DNA of 19,086 nucleotides, from contig NW_019091384.1 of the NCBI RefSeq assembly GCF_001949145.1, forward strand, positions 1,725,588-1,744,673, given 5' to 3'. How positions within the stretch are numbered: the first letter of the stretch is position 1; every line of letters begins with the position of its first letter. Shown in pieces: positions 1 to 10,751 of this stretch. The stretch is from Acanthaster planci (lineage: Eukaryota; Echinodermata; Asteroidea; Valvatida; Acanthasteridae). The notes beneath the pieces were generated by a model that was given only the letters and a program-made list of their open reading frames with translations, made no database searches and had not been told where the DNA came from. The translations under genes and the position numbers were made by a program.

Positions 1-3000
1 GTTGTTGGGGATAGGGTTAGAGAAAGGGGTATTTTGAGCTATATTTTTAGATCAACATTTGACATAACTGAATATATGACAACTGAAGTCAACATAGTAA
101 AAACATGTTATAAAAATGACAGGAACGGTGCTATCTTCCCAATTACATAAGGAAGTTGCTGTAAAGAGGCTGGCTTCAATGGCAAGGTATCTGAAGAAAT
201 AAACCACGTATCAGATTCAGCACAAAATATAACATGTTATTTAGCAGAACTGTTCGGGGCCCGATTCACTTTCCCCGGAAAAAATGGCATGCATGATACG
301 ATTGAGGGTGCTGTCAGTCAGTAGCTAAACCACTCTTCCTTTGTTTTTTTGTATTTCGCGGGGGGGCCGTGTCTTTTTTTTTTCTTTTAATTTTCTGTTA
401 TAGCCATTTGGGTGCATAAGATTTTAACTTGTTGACATCAAAATTTGCGTGAAAGTTCTAAAATATTGACCAGACACTGCATATAAAAGTGAACGCTATT
501 ACCGACCTGAAAGCATCAGACTCTTTCTGATCAAAATACGTGGGCCTTGTCCTTTTTAACGTGCCAACCCCCCAGCAAAGTGGTCGAGCTGGCCGTAACG
601 CGTTCTCTTACATAATAAGGTTTATATTCTGGCGTGATATTCACTTGGTTTCACGTAAACAATAGCAATGATTTGTCAACCCCCAAAACCTCGGGGAGGG
701 TATGATCTGTGATGGCGGAGGGGACTGGAAAGGGTTTTCCCATTTGTCTCGCTTCAAGGACGTATTGGACAAGACTACTATATTATGCTATATGCTTAGG
801 TGGATCCAGAAGCAGATTAAGGAAGAGCAAAAGCGTTTAAACCTAGCTACTGGACCGCCTCTATGCCTAAGTCCAAACGCCGTGCGAAGTAAAGAGGATG
901 GATAGGGATCAACTTTTATTTGAGATTTTTCTTGGTGCAGTTTTAAAAGACTGATACACCTTGAACACCCAAGGGGAAAATTCTGTGCTGGGTGAACGTT
1001 TTCTGAGTACTGTTCCCATGTCCGTAAAACGTGAGCGACCAAAGTGGTAAACCATGCACTCAAAGTATCTACACGCTTTGTAAATCACAGAAAAAAATGG
1101 CAATACGCATGTCAGAACGGTATACTGCAAAATGCGTAGGAGGGTAATTCCAGATATTAGGGGCCCAAACGTGTGGCATTTTTGAGTCCATGTTACATCT
1201 GACCTTTGCTATTTGACATGGAAATATCAACAGAACTGGTTTCAACTATTACTATTTGTTTGGCAGTTTATTTGCATTATCCTAGAAATTAGAAAATGTG
1301 TTTTAAACTTTCAAAACCATACGTCAGATGTGACAGTCACACGAAAGAAATGACCTAAGGAATAGCACGTCATGTCAGAATTAGTACAGGGTATTTGAAT
1401 TACAGCTTTTGCCCTAACCCAACATATGTACATAAACTTTAGCTTTAACTTTAACTAGCTTAATTCACAAGCCTACTCCGGTGCGCTTTCCTGTGTAGTT
1501 GTTTTTTTCGCATGTTTGCGGGCAAGCACTGAGTATACAGTGATTATGAATATACATCTGTTGTTAGCAAGCCCTGTAATTGAAATTCACATCTCCCCGA
1601 AGCAAAGTAGATATCGAAATGCAAGGTATTTGGTCCACTGGTCAAAAAGACGGAAGTTGACAGGAAATGAGAATTAATCAAACGAAGTTTGCTGTGCATA
1701 AAGGAATTTACTGTTCTTCCAATATGACAGAATGCCAGGTTAAAAAATCATATCTTGTGAACAAAGAGAATTTACCTAGTAGGATCACTCGAGGATGTTG
1801 TATATAAAGGAAACTAGAAAGAAACTGTTGACAGTTGCTGGAGACAAGTTGCTGAATTTAGCTCAGTTCTTGACCTACGTCCACGGTGCCTTGGTTTAGT
1901 AGTTTTCATGGGGATAGTAACGCACTTACCATTTTTGGCTAATCGGGCATTATTTGGAGTATAAAGTTGAACTGCTGAGCCAAATCATATTTTGTACGTA
2001 TCTTCTAGATCTTCTAGAAAAAAAACAACAACAAACTGGACAGACCAAACCACCTTATAACAACGACATGGAAGTCAGAGCCTTCAATTTTTGTGGAAAA
2101 GACGGAAAGAAGAGTTCACGCTCCATATAGAGCTTGCAAATGCACAAATAGAGGAGCCGCTGAAAGTGACTTCACAAAATGTTCCAACGACAGGTGGGGC
2201 AAAAACGAAGAGGAGCACTTAAGGCACTGGGACCTACAAAATAAACCAAAGATGGGGGATGCACTGGAAAAGCTTGAAGGTCACTATGACCCATAGGAAT
2301 ATGGGTGAAAACATTCGTCACATAATTGAGGTCTGAAAAGTTAAGAATGGAAACGAGCAACTTACAGGAAAGGAGCAAGTAGAGAGCGGACAGAATGGGA
2401 ATGTCTTACATTGATGCCATGCTTGGTAAATTATGTAAATTATTACATTGGTTGCACCAAGTTGAGCTTGATAAGTAATATGTCAAGATTGTAAGCCACT
2501 AGTAACTTTTCTCTTTTGTGCATTTTCACATCTTTTCTTGCTCCCGTAGAACAACCAAACCCTAAAAGTTGCGTAAAAGCAGTAACAACTGACACTTGTT
2601 TTCTCAAAAGCTTACGATTAAGGACGGAGTGATTGATATAACGGGTTAATGTTACGACAACATGGCAGCAGCAGCAGCAGCCTCCACACCAGGCAAGAGC
2701 TGAAACAAAGTTCCTGAATGAAATTCAACATAAATTAAATCAATCATTCTCGCTGCACTTTTGCGTCATATTGAGGGACACAGACACCGAGGGCCTTGGA
2801 GCCCAGCCCACTTATAACAATCTTAAGTAAAGCCACATTTGTAATATTTTTCAAACGAAAAGATGAAGAGGGCTGATCCGCGAATGCCAAGAAACAGCAA
2901 TGATTCACACATGAAAGGCAAATGCAGCTTTCCAGCGTATTCATTCCGCTAGATAAGGGTAAGGTGCGCAGTTTGGGGTGCGCCAACCCGCAATAGCAGA

Positions 3001-4529
3001 CCACCTTGCCCCTGGACGAAGCCATGTATATATCTTACCACTAATCTCACCGACATTATATATTATGATGAAAGTATTTGTAAGGCATTTCGGGCATACA
3101 TTCAAATGACACTTAATGCATACAACAAATCAAGTTACATTTCTAATGAAAATTAATAATAGAGAATGAGTATTAGTGCAGTAACAGGTCTGGTCCTAGA
3201 AAGCTTTTTCCCTTTTGATTTGAACTCACCAAAGAAAAAAATGCTCAGTACAGTCATACGTAAGTTGTATTACTTCAGTGCAGGTACTGGGTCAAACGCC
3301 ATAACGATTTTGTGAAAATAATCTATAATTTACAGCGACAATGATATAATACACTGCTCACGGTATGAGCCGTCAAAAAGGTTTCCAATGTGTCAATTTG
3401 GTAGCTCTTCTACTCGCAAGCCATGTTTTTCTCGAAGCCTTTTAATACGTACGCAACGACGCACTGCATGAGCGACTGATTTACACAGTATGAGGGTGCA
3501 ATGGCCTTGTCGTGAGCACTGCCACTTCTTTCGGCACTTTGTTGGAACTCTGCGCAATGAACCGCGAACCGGTCTGTATTATCACGCAAATACAGAACAA
3601 AGCCTCGTCTTTTGAAGCTTTAAAAAAAAAGCCCTGTTTTCGCTTGTAGGTGTATCGTACCGGCAATGTTTAGTTGCCGCAAAGTAGTAGTGTGAATTAT
3701 AAGCCGCTGCATTGCGTAGAGTTGCGCGTTAGAGTGGTGTTGGAGGTTAGTTATTTGGACGTTTTACCCAGCCATTTCTGCAATATCGGAACTCACGACA
3801 AGTTAGTCGGAAGTTAACAAGCACTACTGAAGTTTATACGGTATGTAGGTTACATTAAAAAAAAATTAGCAATCATAAGGAATCCTGGAAACTGTGAATT
3901 GGGGAGTGTCGGGGAATCCTCTTGAAGTTAAAGTATGTTACTGATAAACGGATAATTTGTTTTCCCTTACATACAGAATACTTCTCTGAGAAAAATAAGA
4001 GGCTTAGAGTTAATTCACACGAGGTACCTTAGCTAGGACTATGCACTTTATAGTGGCAAGTGTTTAGCACATTGTATCACTGGGTGTTGGGTGATATTTC
4101 GTATTAAGTTTGATACACTCCCTTTATTTCTTGACGGAAAATAGTTTATGAGGATGCATATTATGGCGTGTCACAGTTGTACATAACTCTACACTTTAGA
4201 ATAATGGAGGAATGCTGCAGGTCACATTCTTGGTTTGCATATGTGGCCGGTTGTTTAGACATACAAGGAATACGTTAGCATTTTGGAAACCGCATCTATC
4301 CTTGGGCCGGGGTTTATAAACCAGATGAAAGTTTGTCCATGTAACTTTATGTCCCAGTCGTTGGGCCCCTTGGGGAATGGCATGCCCCCCCCCGTTTCCC
4401 CTTGATCTGTCAAGGCTTATAACTAGTGCAATGATAGATCAAAACATGAATTTAGATATATTGAAATAGAATTCAATATACCCATTGATATCTGTGTTTT
4501 TCACTTGTAGATAAAGGACTCCAGGAAAA
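1..4529. other. Intergenic region upstream of gene 1, no supported gene
   Basis: AT-rich sequence with only short open frames that show no recognisable domain or good codon signal. Two short starts resemble the family's first exon: ATGGCGGAGGGG at 712-723 and ATGGCAGCAGC at 2662 (see findings). Homopolymer runs occur at about 361-367 (G), 373-382 (T) and 4385-4394 (C). An acceptor-like TTTTTCACTTGTAG ends at 4510, so a non-coding first exon for gene 1 further upstream is possible but unproven. Confidence 0.6.
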
Positions 4530-4789
4530 CCCCTCTACATTTGACTTAGATGCTTGTTGACTTGGAACAAAACGATCACGTTTTAGGATAAAAGGAACAA
4601 AATTTCTCGACGTCTTTGAATAGGAGTGGACAACCGTTCTCTGTACAGGCAGAACATGGCCCCTCTACATTTGACTTAGATGCTTGTTGACTTGGAACAA
4701 AACGGTCACGTTTTAGGATAAAATGAACAAAATTTCTCGACGTCTTTGAATAGGAGTGGACAACCGTTCTATGTACAGGCAGAACATGG
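4530..4789 (+). repeat. Two-copy 130-bp tandem duplication over the gene 1 leader and start
   Basis: Copy 1 is 4530-4659 and copy 2 is 4660-4789. I see three mismatches (GATCACG/GGTCACG, AAGGAAC/ATGAACA and TTCTCTG/TTCTATG). Both copies end in CAGAACATGG, so the initiator context is duplicated. In copy 1 that ATG (4656) opens a 7-codon frame (MAPLHLT) that stops at TAG 4677-4679, inside copy 2. It is an upstream ORF if transcription starts before it. Confidence 0.9.
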
Positions 4790-4828
4790 CGGAGGGGGGT
4801 CCTGACGATATGGAACAAGGATTGACAG
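4786..4828 (+). CDS. Gene 1 exon 1: start codon and 14-residue leader
   Basis: Encodes MAEGGPDDMEQGLT plus the first base (G) of a split Asp codon. The ATG has A at -3 and G at +4, a strong Kozak context. The donor is G|GTATAG at 4829. The call is supported by exon 1 of the paralog at 14523-14565, which is also 43 nt, phase 1, and starts MAEGG. An identical start context 130 bp upstream (ATG at 4656) comes from a tandem duplication and leads to a stop after 7 codons, so the downstream ATG is the one that joins to exon 2. Confidence 0.8.
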
Positions 4829-7800
4829 GTATAGACTGCAGTGTGCGCTGTGACACATTTTGAGTAGTACGCCTTTGTATGTTCATGGTTCCGATTCCTC
4901 CATATTTTCGAGGACAAAACGGTTTTGCCTCATTTTGAGAATTGCATTTTCCATTTTTAAAGTCAAGATTTTACATTCAAAACCTTGAAATTTTTATTCC
5001 AATGTCCAGTGTATCCATTGGGTATTATTTTAAAATACAGAGACAGGAAAAACAAATGGTCGGATGAGCAAAGATTTCTTTGTAAGGCAGAAATACGATG
5101 AAAGGAACCAACTTTCATAATTTCTAAGCATGTACTACAAAACCTACTATAGTGCTTGTGCGTACAGAATAAACGAAACAATATATGGTACAAAATAACG
5201 CAAAGTAAAGGCCAAGATTTATCAATGATATCATCATTCAGAACATGGTTGTCATTGTCATCTACAAAATTAATCACTTGTATTGTTCTTGCCTCCCATT
5301 TGTGAAGACCGAAAGCTCGGCAAGCTTTCCGATCATCTGGCTGGTGAGTGGCAGAAATTGGCAGCCTTCCTCGGTCTCAATGCTGCACAGGTCGAGAAAA
5401 TCAAGTATGACTTTGAAGGAACAGACAATCGGATCTTCCAGATGCTCCTGAAATGGAAGCAACAGGCCAAGGAAGAAGATCTGATCGGGACTTTACAGGG
5501 AGCGTTGAGGGACGTTGGTAGGAACGATCTTGTCGAAAAGCTGTCAGGTAAGACAAATTGGTAATAGTGATGTCGAGCAGCACGCGATGTGTGTCTTACA
5601 TTATATATATTTACGTCATAGGTTTTTTAATTTCTGCTTGATGTTTTAACAATTTTCGATTTATTCGTTTGTCTTGCTACTGATGACTAGCCATAGTTTG
5701 TCAACCATTTCATGACCACAAACCTGGCCCAATACAACCTAACCAAACCCAACCTAACCTAACGTAACCCTAATCCAACCCAACACAACCCAACCCAATC
5801 CTAAACTACAACCACCACTTACACCAAAACTATCATCAAAAACCTAAAGCGAGAATAGGCGATACAAAGGCACTGAATGAAATTATCTCTGCCCTTAGCT
5901 TTATGGCCAACAATATTGAAAAATTGGCAAACGCAATGAAAACGCACCAAAGCCAAATTCGGTACACCAGCAGTATCTTCATTTCTATTATGAGTGGGGG
6001 ATTCTTTTTCGATTCAGGTCCCCAGAAGATCAAGAAACATGAAGACGAAATAATATGCCCCCAACATATGAACACCGTGAAGCAATTCTACTGCGAAACC
6101 TGCCAAGTACTCGTCTGCCCCTACAGTACCGCTAACCATCCTGAGCCTCATGTCATGCATAGCAACGCTGAAGTCTCGATCAAATACAAAACGACACTGC
6201 GAGACCAGATTCAATGCTGCACCTCAGCTGGGAGAGAGATTGAGGAGGCCTTGCAGGTTGTGGAAGAAGTAAAGCAGTGTTTCGAAAAGGCACTCGAGGA
6301 TGTGAAGGAAGCAGCCGCCCGAGCCATGAAACAGATTGAGGCAGAGCAGAAGCGATGGCTGAATGAAATAGAAAACCAGCGCAGAGTTCACATCGAGTGC
6401 TCAAATTTGAGGAAGACATTGACCGACTGGAAGGAAAAGCATACAAGCATGATGGAACATGCTAAAGTAGTTATGGAGAGCAAGACGGACAGTAAATTTC
6501 TCCTCGAGTATCCAGCTACTGCAAAGTCGCTGGAGGAGCTGGCCAGAGAGATTCCTATCGTCGTCGGGACACAGACCGAATGTCGGCCCTCGCGACCCAA
6601 GTTCCTGCAGGGCCAGGCTGTACACGGCATCGATCTGGGCAAGGTAGTGATGGTAGATGTCTGGGAGCAGTGCGGTACCATCGGCAATCGGGGCGGAAAC
6701 TCTGGAGAGTTAGAAGGTGCACACGGCATCACCACGTCCGAACCGGACAGGATTGCCGTCACAGACAGGGAAAATAAGCGAGTTGTGATCTTCGACAGCC
6801 AAGGAAACTGCTTGCAGAGCATTAACGCAGTGACAAGTAAGATTTCTTCCAATATTTCTATTTACATTATGTAAGGCCAACTTAAATTTTAAGGTGACCT
6901 CTCATTAGCGTTGTTGACTTTGGCGAGTTTAGCTAGGTTCGGGGCACTTTTGCTCGAGAATGGCTGCGACTTGTACTTGTTTGTAAATCTCTGCGACTGT
7001 TTTTCGACTTATGTCTTACGACAGTCACGCAAAATTCGCTGTGCTTTTGGTCAACTTGTCAATTTTGTGTTGCAATGTTGGCAAGAGTAGCAAAACATTT
7101 ATCAAATCTCACGCAGTTTGTGCACCGGCTTTAAGATGATTATCGCACCCTTCGCAAACGTACGTGAAGGGAATGCAACTTTGGAGACCGTTGCCAAAAC
7201 ATTTGTATTCATCGTGCAACCCAAATCACATTCTGCGGCCACTGTCCGGCTAGTATTAAAAAAACGAGGTTAGCATCAGTCTACATTATCTCCACATTTC
7301 CGGGCGTCTCACAAAACTTCTGCCAGGGTTCGCAAAATAGTCTCGAGACATACGCCAGAGAATCTTCAAAATTCTGTCAACTTCGGCAAGCTTCTCAAAA
7401 GCTTTTTCAATCTGTCGCAGATTTTCACAGTTGCCGAAAGCTAACGACATTTTTTAGATGGTTTGGCAGCCATTGAGGGCACCCTGAGGCTAGGTTGAGA
7501 AGATCTGGCTAGAAAACTGGAATGGCGACAGTCGGTAGAAATTTTGAACATGTTAAAAATTCCCGCGCACATCTTTGCGAACTAAGAGAAGGTTAATAAC
7601 TAAGAAAAGGTTAATTAACATCTCCCCAACGCAAAAATACACCTTGAAAAAGAGAAGGTTGATAAAGCCGAAAAGCGTTTTGAGACACCTTGGCTACTTC
7701 TCTCAAATAATTTGATGAGTGCCGCGATTCCAATCGCAAAGCCCCGTGTGAGGGTAGCTTTAACACATAAACCTGATTTTGAATTAGGTAAAGTAAATCG

Positions 7801-9372
7801 TACTTGCAAGCAGGTACCTATACGTGTATAATTCAATGAAATAAATATCGTCTTTTAGTGGGAACAGAATTGCCGCGGCGTGAAATCCCTGAAGTGGCCA
7901 TTCCATTGCATGTCATTTGCAATAGTTTCTTCATACCAACAGTTTTACGAAATTTGGTAATCACCTCGATCCCATCAATGTTTCTTTTCGTTCCGATTCC
8001 TTCAAGATAGTTCTCAACGCGGATTCTTTTTAATCGACGTAAACTTTGCATCAACCCTTATCTCATGATGTATTTTACTTGCTTTGACGTTTTACAAATC
8101 TTACGTGAAAAACATTAATTATGGCGCTTCTGGCGCTAGCTAGAAGCCATTAAATCTGATACACCATGTAGCCAGGGATCACACCCCAGTTATCACGATG
8201 GTGAACAGGGATCACTCAAAGAAGATACAGCTTTTTGAACATAAGTTATGAACAAATCATATAGGGAAACTGAGTAGGTGCTTATGATTATATTATTTGT
8301 TAATTCCGAGTACAAACTGACTCCCCAGAGAGACCCCTTTTTTCTGAAAAGTTTTTTATTAAAATTTCAGTGTAATATCCAGTTCATTTTCTAATGAAAA
8401 TATCTTCCAGAAATTGCTAAATTTGTGGCGGCATGGTCAAATGGAATTCTTGGAACTGCCAAAACTGGGATTCTTTGAACTAGTGGTACTATGGCTATAA
8501 TACAAGAAAAGAATCCACTGAACTATATCGTCAGATTATTTCATATACATTCTGGACAACTTATGTTACCTGGTTTCACTATCGGTTCAACGACTGTTTG
8601 GGAGACCAGAGCTAAGTAAACAGTTGATTTGTTGAAAGCTGCTTTGTTCTAAAGCATTCTTTACGAGAACAGTAAGTGTTAATCTTTCTTATGTCATATT
8701 ATGTGAAAATATGGTCTCTTTTTGGTTTCAGATGACATTGCGGCTACTCCAAAGGTGTGGATAGTTGTTAACCCTCTCGTCGTCAAGTTATACAGCAGAG
8801 ATGACGCGCAGCTGATCCGTGAGTTCCACCCAGTGCCTCCGGATGAGATTGACAAGACAGAGGTGAACCTCTTCGGGGTAGCAGTAAAAAAGAACAGTAA
8901 TATCATCGTGGGTGACTGCAAGAGGAAGGTGTTGACAGAACTCTCCCAGGATGGTAGGCTCCTACATACTGTATCGGTTGAGTTAAAACCCTACTTCTTG
9001 GCGGTGCTGGATGACGACCTCATTGCGATCAGTGACATGGAACAGGCAACAGTACAAGTAGTGGATCTTTCAGAGGGTGTCGCTGCGAAAGTTACCACCC
9101 TGCATCCAAATATCAACGGCCGACCGGCGGAAAGCTGCAGGGGAGTGTGTGGCGATAGATCAGGTATCTACATCGTGGCTAGCACCGGCTCCTTCAACAG
9201 TGGGCATATTCACCACCACGACATCAAGGGTCAGTTCATCACCTGCGTGGCTGAGAACCTGTACAATCCTTACGGAATCACATTCAAAGCGGATGAACAG
9301 CAGCTCGCAGTGGCCGACCTTCACTCTGTCAAGATGTATCGCAAGGCTGCGCCAAGATTGTCTTGTCAGTAA
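4786..9372 (+). CDS. Gene 1: death domain - B-box - coiled coil - NHL protein (580 aa, 4 exons)
   Basis: Spliced model: exons 4786-4828, 5308-5547, 6018-6836 and 8732-9372, giving 1743 nt including TAA. Every junction is GT-AG and phase 1, and the frame stays open throughout. Domains: leader 1-14, death domain about 15-94, B-box type 2 108-142, coiled coil about 150-245, linker about 250-299, NHL-type propeller about 300-572, and a short tail. Family knowledge: death domains assemble signalling complexes, B-box plus coiled coil oligomerises TRIM proteins, and NHL propellers bind protein or RNA. No RING is present, so self-contained E3 ligase activity is not expected. No signal peptide or membrane segment is seen, so it is probably cytoplasmic. 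Oddities: the B-box lacks one zinc Cys (Ser131), and the protein runs 8 residues past the point where its paralog stops. A tandem paralog lies about 5 kb downstream. An innate immune or cell-death adaptor role is inference. Exon structure is well supported because the paralog has matching junctions. Confidence 0.88.
4829..5307 (+). other. Gene 1 intron 1
   Basis: 479-bp phase-1 intron, GTATAG to TGTGAAG. AT-rich. No gene or named repeat recognised. A pyrimidine-rich run (TTGTTCTTGCCTCCC) precedes the acceptor. Confidence 0.75.
5308..5547 (+). CDS. Gene 1 exon 2: death domain
   Basis: The exon of 240 nt starts after the acceptor TTGTGAAG|AC and ends at the donor TCAG|GTAAGA. It is phase 1 at both ends. 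It encodes residues 15-94 and covers a six-helix death domain. Diagnostic features are the helix-2 Trp in GEWQKLAAFLGL, the segment AAQVEKIK before helix 4, the central core NRIFQMLLKWKQQA with its conserved Leu-Leu-x-Trp, and the last helices GTLQGALRDVGRNDLVEKL. Family role: homotypic binding to other death domains in apoptosis or NF-kB-type signalling. Confidence 0.88.
5548..6017 (+). other. Gene 1 intron 2
   Basis: 470-bp phase-1 intron, GTAAGA to GATTCAG. It contains the AACCC-type simple repeat at 5720-5810 (listed separately). Nothing else is recognised. Confidence 0.78.
5720..5810 (+). repeat. Degenerate AACCC/AACCT tract (telomere-like simple repeat)
   Basis: About 90 bp made of imperfect 5-6-mers such as AACCT, AACCC and CCTAA, almost free of G on the plus strand. 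The unit resembles the animal telomere hexamer in reverse complement (CCCTAA) but is too degenerate to call a true telomeric array. It lies inside intron 2, about 200 bp before the B-box exon. Confidence 0.75.
6018..6836 (+). CDS. Gene 1 exon 3: B-box, coiled coil, first NHL repeat
   Basis: Starts after the acceptor TTTTCGATTCAG|GT and ends at the donor ACAA|GTAAGA. B-box ligands visible are C108, H111, C120, C123, C128, H139 and also H142. The expected sixth ligand is Ser131 (AGT at 6125-6127). The histidine expected at 136 is Pro, with a His at 135 instead. Residues about 150-245 are rich in Glu/Lys with heptad-like hydrophobics (REIEEALQVVEEVKQCFEKA) and form a coiled coil. The C-terminal part ends with an NHL-type repeat: GAHGI, then DRIAVTDRENKRVVIFDSQG. 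The open frame extends upstream into the intron, but the acceptor and the paralog fix the exon start. Confidence 0.87.
6837..8731 (+). other. Gene 1 intron 3
   Basis: 1895-bp phase-1 intron, GTAAGA to GTTTCAG, splitting the propeller at the same place as in gene 2, where the equivalent intron is only 364 bp. I see no gene, open frame of note or recognisable transposon in it. A short inverted pair (GCTTCT / AGAAGC) near 8127-8148 is the only local structure. Confidence 0.75.
8732..9372 (+). CDS. Gene 1 exon 4: NHL-type beta-propeller and stop
   Basis: Begins after the acceptor TTTGGTTTCAG|AT, completing an Asn codon (residue 368), and runs to TAA at 9370-9372. It carries successive propeller-blade-like strands, such as VNLFGVAVKKNSNIIVGDC, IAISDMEQATVQVVDLS and NPYGITFKADEQQLAVADLH, each with the NHL-style pattern of a Gly-Ile/Val followed by an acidic residue at the strand end. 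The final residues after MYRK are AAPRLSCQ. Gene 2 stops after YRKV at the equivalent point, so the tail is a small read-on specific to this copy. Confidence 0.87.
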
Positions 9373-9680
9373 GAGTGATCAGAAGAGTTGGTACAGCGGT
9401 GACAGAATCCAGCTGCGCTTTAACATCGCCACGAGCGCACTCCATTTGCTTACACGAATAACATGTAAGAATCGATAGTGTGCGATTAGCCGCTAAAGTG
9501 GTGTCTTCACCTGGTGTTAGCCACCGCAACCTGTTAGCTTGAGATGGAGTCAGTCATGCACGGGGACTGTACAGTTAGTATCTTTTGGCCGTATCACTAA
9601 AAACGACCCAACTTTGTACAAGTACAGCGTGTTAAAACAATTTCTTTCAAAACACAATAAAACAATTTAGTAGAAATCAC
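9373..9680 (+). promoter_or_regulatory. Gene 1 3' UTR with polyadenylation signal
   Basis: The first canonical AATAAA after the stop is at 9656-9661, about 285 bp downstream, in ACACAATAAAAC. Cleavage is expected 10-30 bp later. The UTR end is therefore approximate. Confidence 0.6.
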
Positions 9681-10751
9681 AATCAGCCGAAACCCAGTGG
9701 GTTACTTGTATAACTTTGTTTACCTTTTCATTTTCACCATCCTTTTTTACAAGTTGATTATTGAACTCCTGAATGTCACGTAATGTGTGAAACAAGCATA
9801 ATGTTGGATTACTGTAAGAGTGACTTACATGAGTGACTGTTTTATATGTTTTTTTCTTTAGCACTAAATTCACCAGTAAACTTGCTGTAAAAGATAAAAT
9901 GGTATCCAGCTACTGGTCTTTAAGCATTGCCGTCTTCATCGCTATATATACCTATTTATCTCGTTGAAAAAGTTTGCATCTTTTTTATTTTGTCTTTAAG
10001 GTCTTCAAAAATATCCTTCTGATCATATCTTCTATAATTTATGCAGGTCACTTGACAAAACATCCTGTACTTGTTGGAATAGATTTGTTTGACTGCCCAT
10101 AAAGTCTGCCTTTCAGCTTTTTCCATTCCTTGATCTTCATCCACATCCTTGTCGAAGTATTATTCATATTTATCTCTCCAAATCTCCCAAGTTTCCCATG
10201 ATCACTTACATGTAACCAGACTAGACAGCAGAATTTGTCTTCCAATTCTGAATTAGACTCGTCTTCAACCAACCGTTCGTTATCCTCTCTCTCCGATTCA
10301 GCCCACAAAGCGTCTTCCTGATTCGAAACCTTCGTTTTCACACTGCGTAGCTTTAGTCCAAACATTTCTGTTCTTTCGGATTTTTCAAATCTACGGTCTT
10401 TAGTTTTGGGTTCAGAATTACACGTCAGAATACGTCACGCCACACCAGCGACAAGCATTGGGTTTGACTGCAGAAACAACATTCATGTCGAGCCCTGGAA
10501 GGATGATCTTCAAATCACAATAAATGGATGCGATCTTTCAATGTAGGCCTTATAACTGGTATTTCCATTGTTCATTTTTGAATTTCATTCATTGAATATC
10601 GATGGAATCACATACATTTTTCCTTACCACTGCATATATACACTTATTTCGGATGTACACTCTTTGTTTATTTCTACTAAGTACACATCATTCTATACAA
10701 CGTGTGTGTAACAGTAACTCTGCAAGTTAGTAAGAAATAAATATACTAATG

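Noticed and set aside
2003-2019. TTCTAGATCTTCTAGAA, resembling heat-shock elements
   Set aside because: The TTC/GAA units are off the 5-bp register by one base, and no promoter is evident nearby.
2744-3025. Minus-strand open frame of 93 codons
   Set aside because: Cys/Ser-rich with no motif spacing, no homologous-looking segment and no splice context.
4656-4658. Upstream ATG as the real start of gene 1
   Set aside because: Its frame ends after 7 codons. Only the ATG at 4786 reaches the donor in phase 1 and matches gene 2.
6388-6852. 154-codon minus-strand frame opposite gene 1 exon 3
   Set aside because: It lies antisense to a well-supported coding exon and has no domain of its own: a shadow frame.
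10048-10365. Minus-strand open frame of 105 codons, overlapped by a second frame at 9956-10144
   Set aside because: No domain recognised, and the two frames would need a frameshift to combine. Lys/Asn/Ser-rich composition fits AT-rich background. Not supported as a gene.
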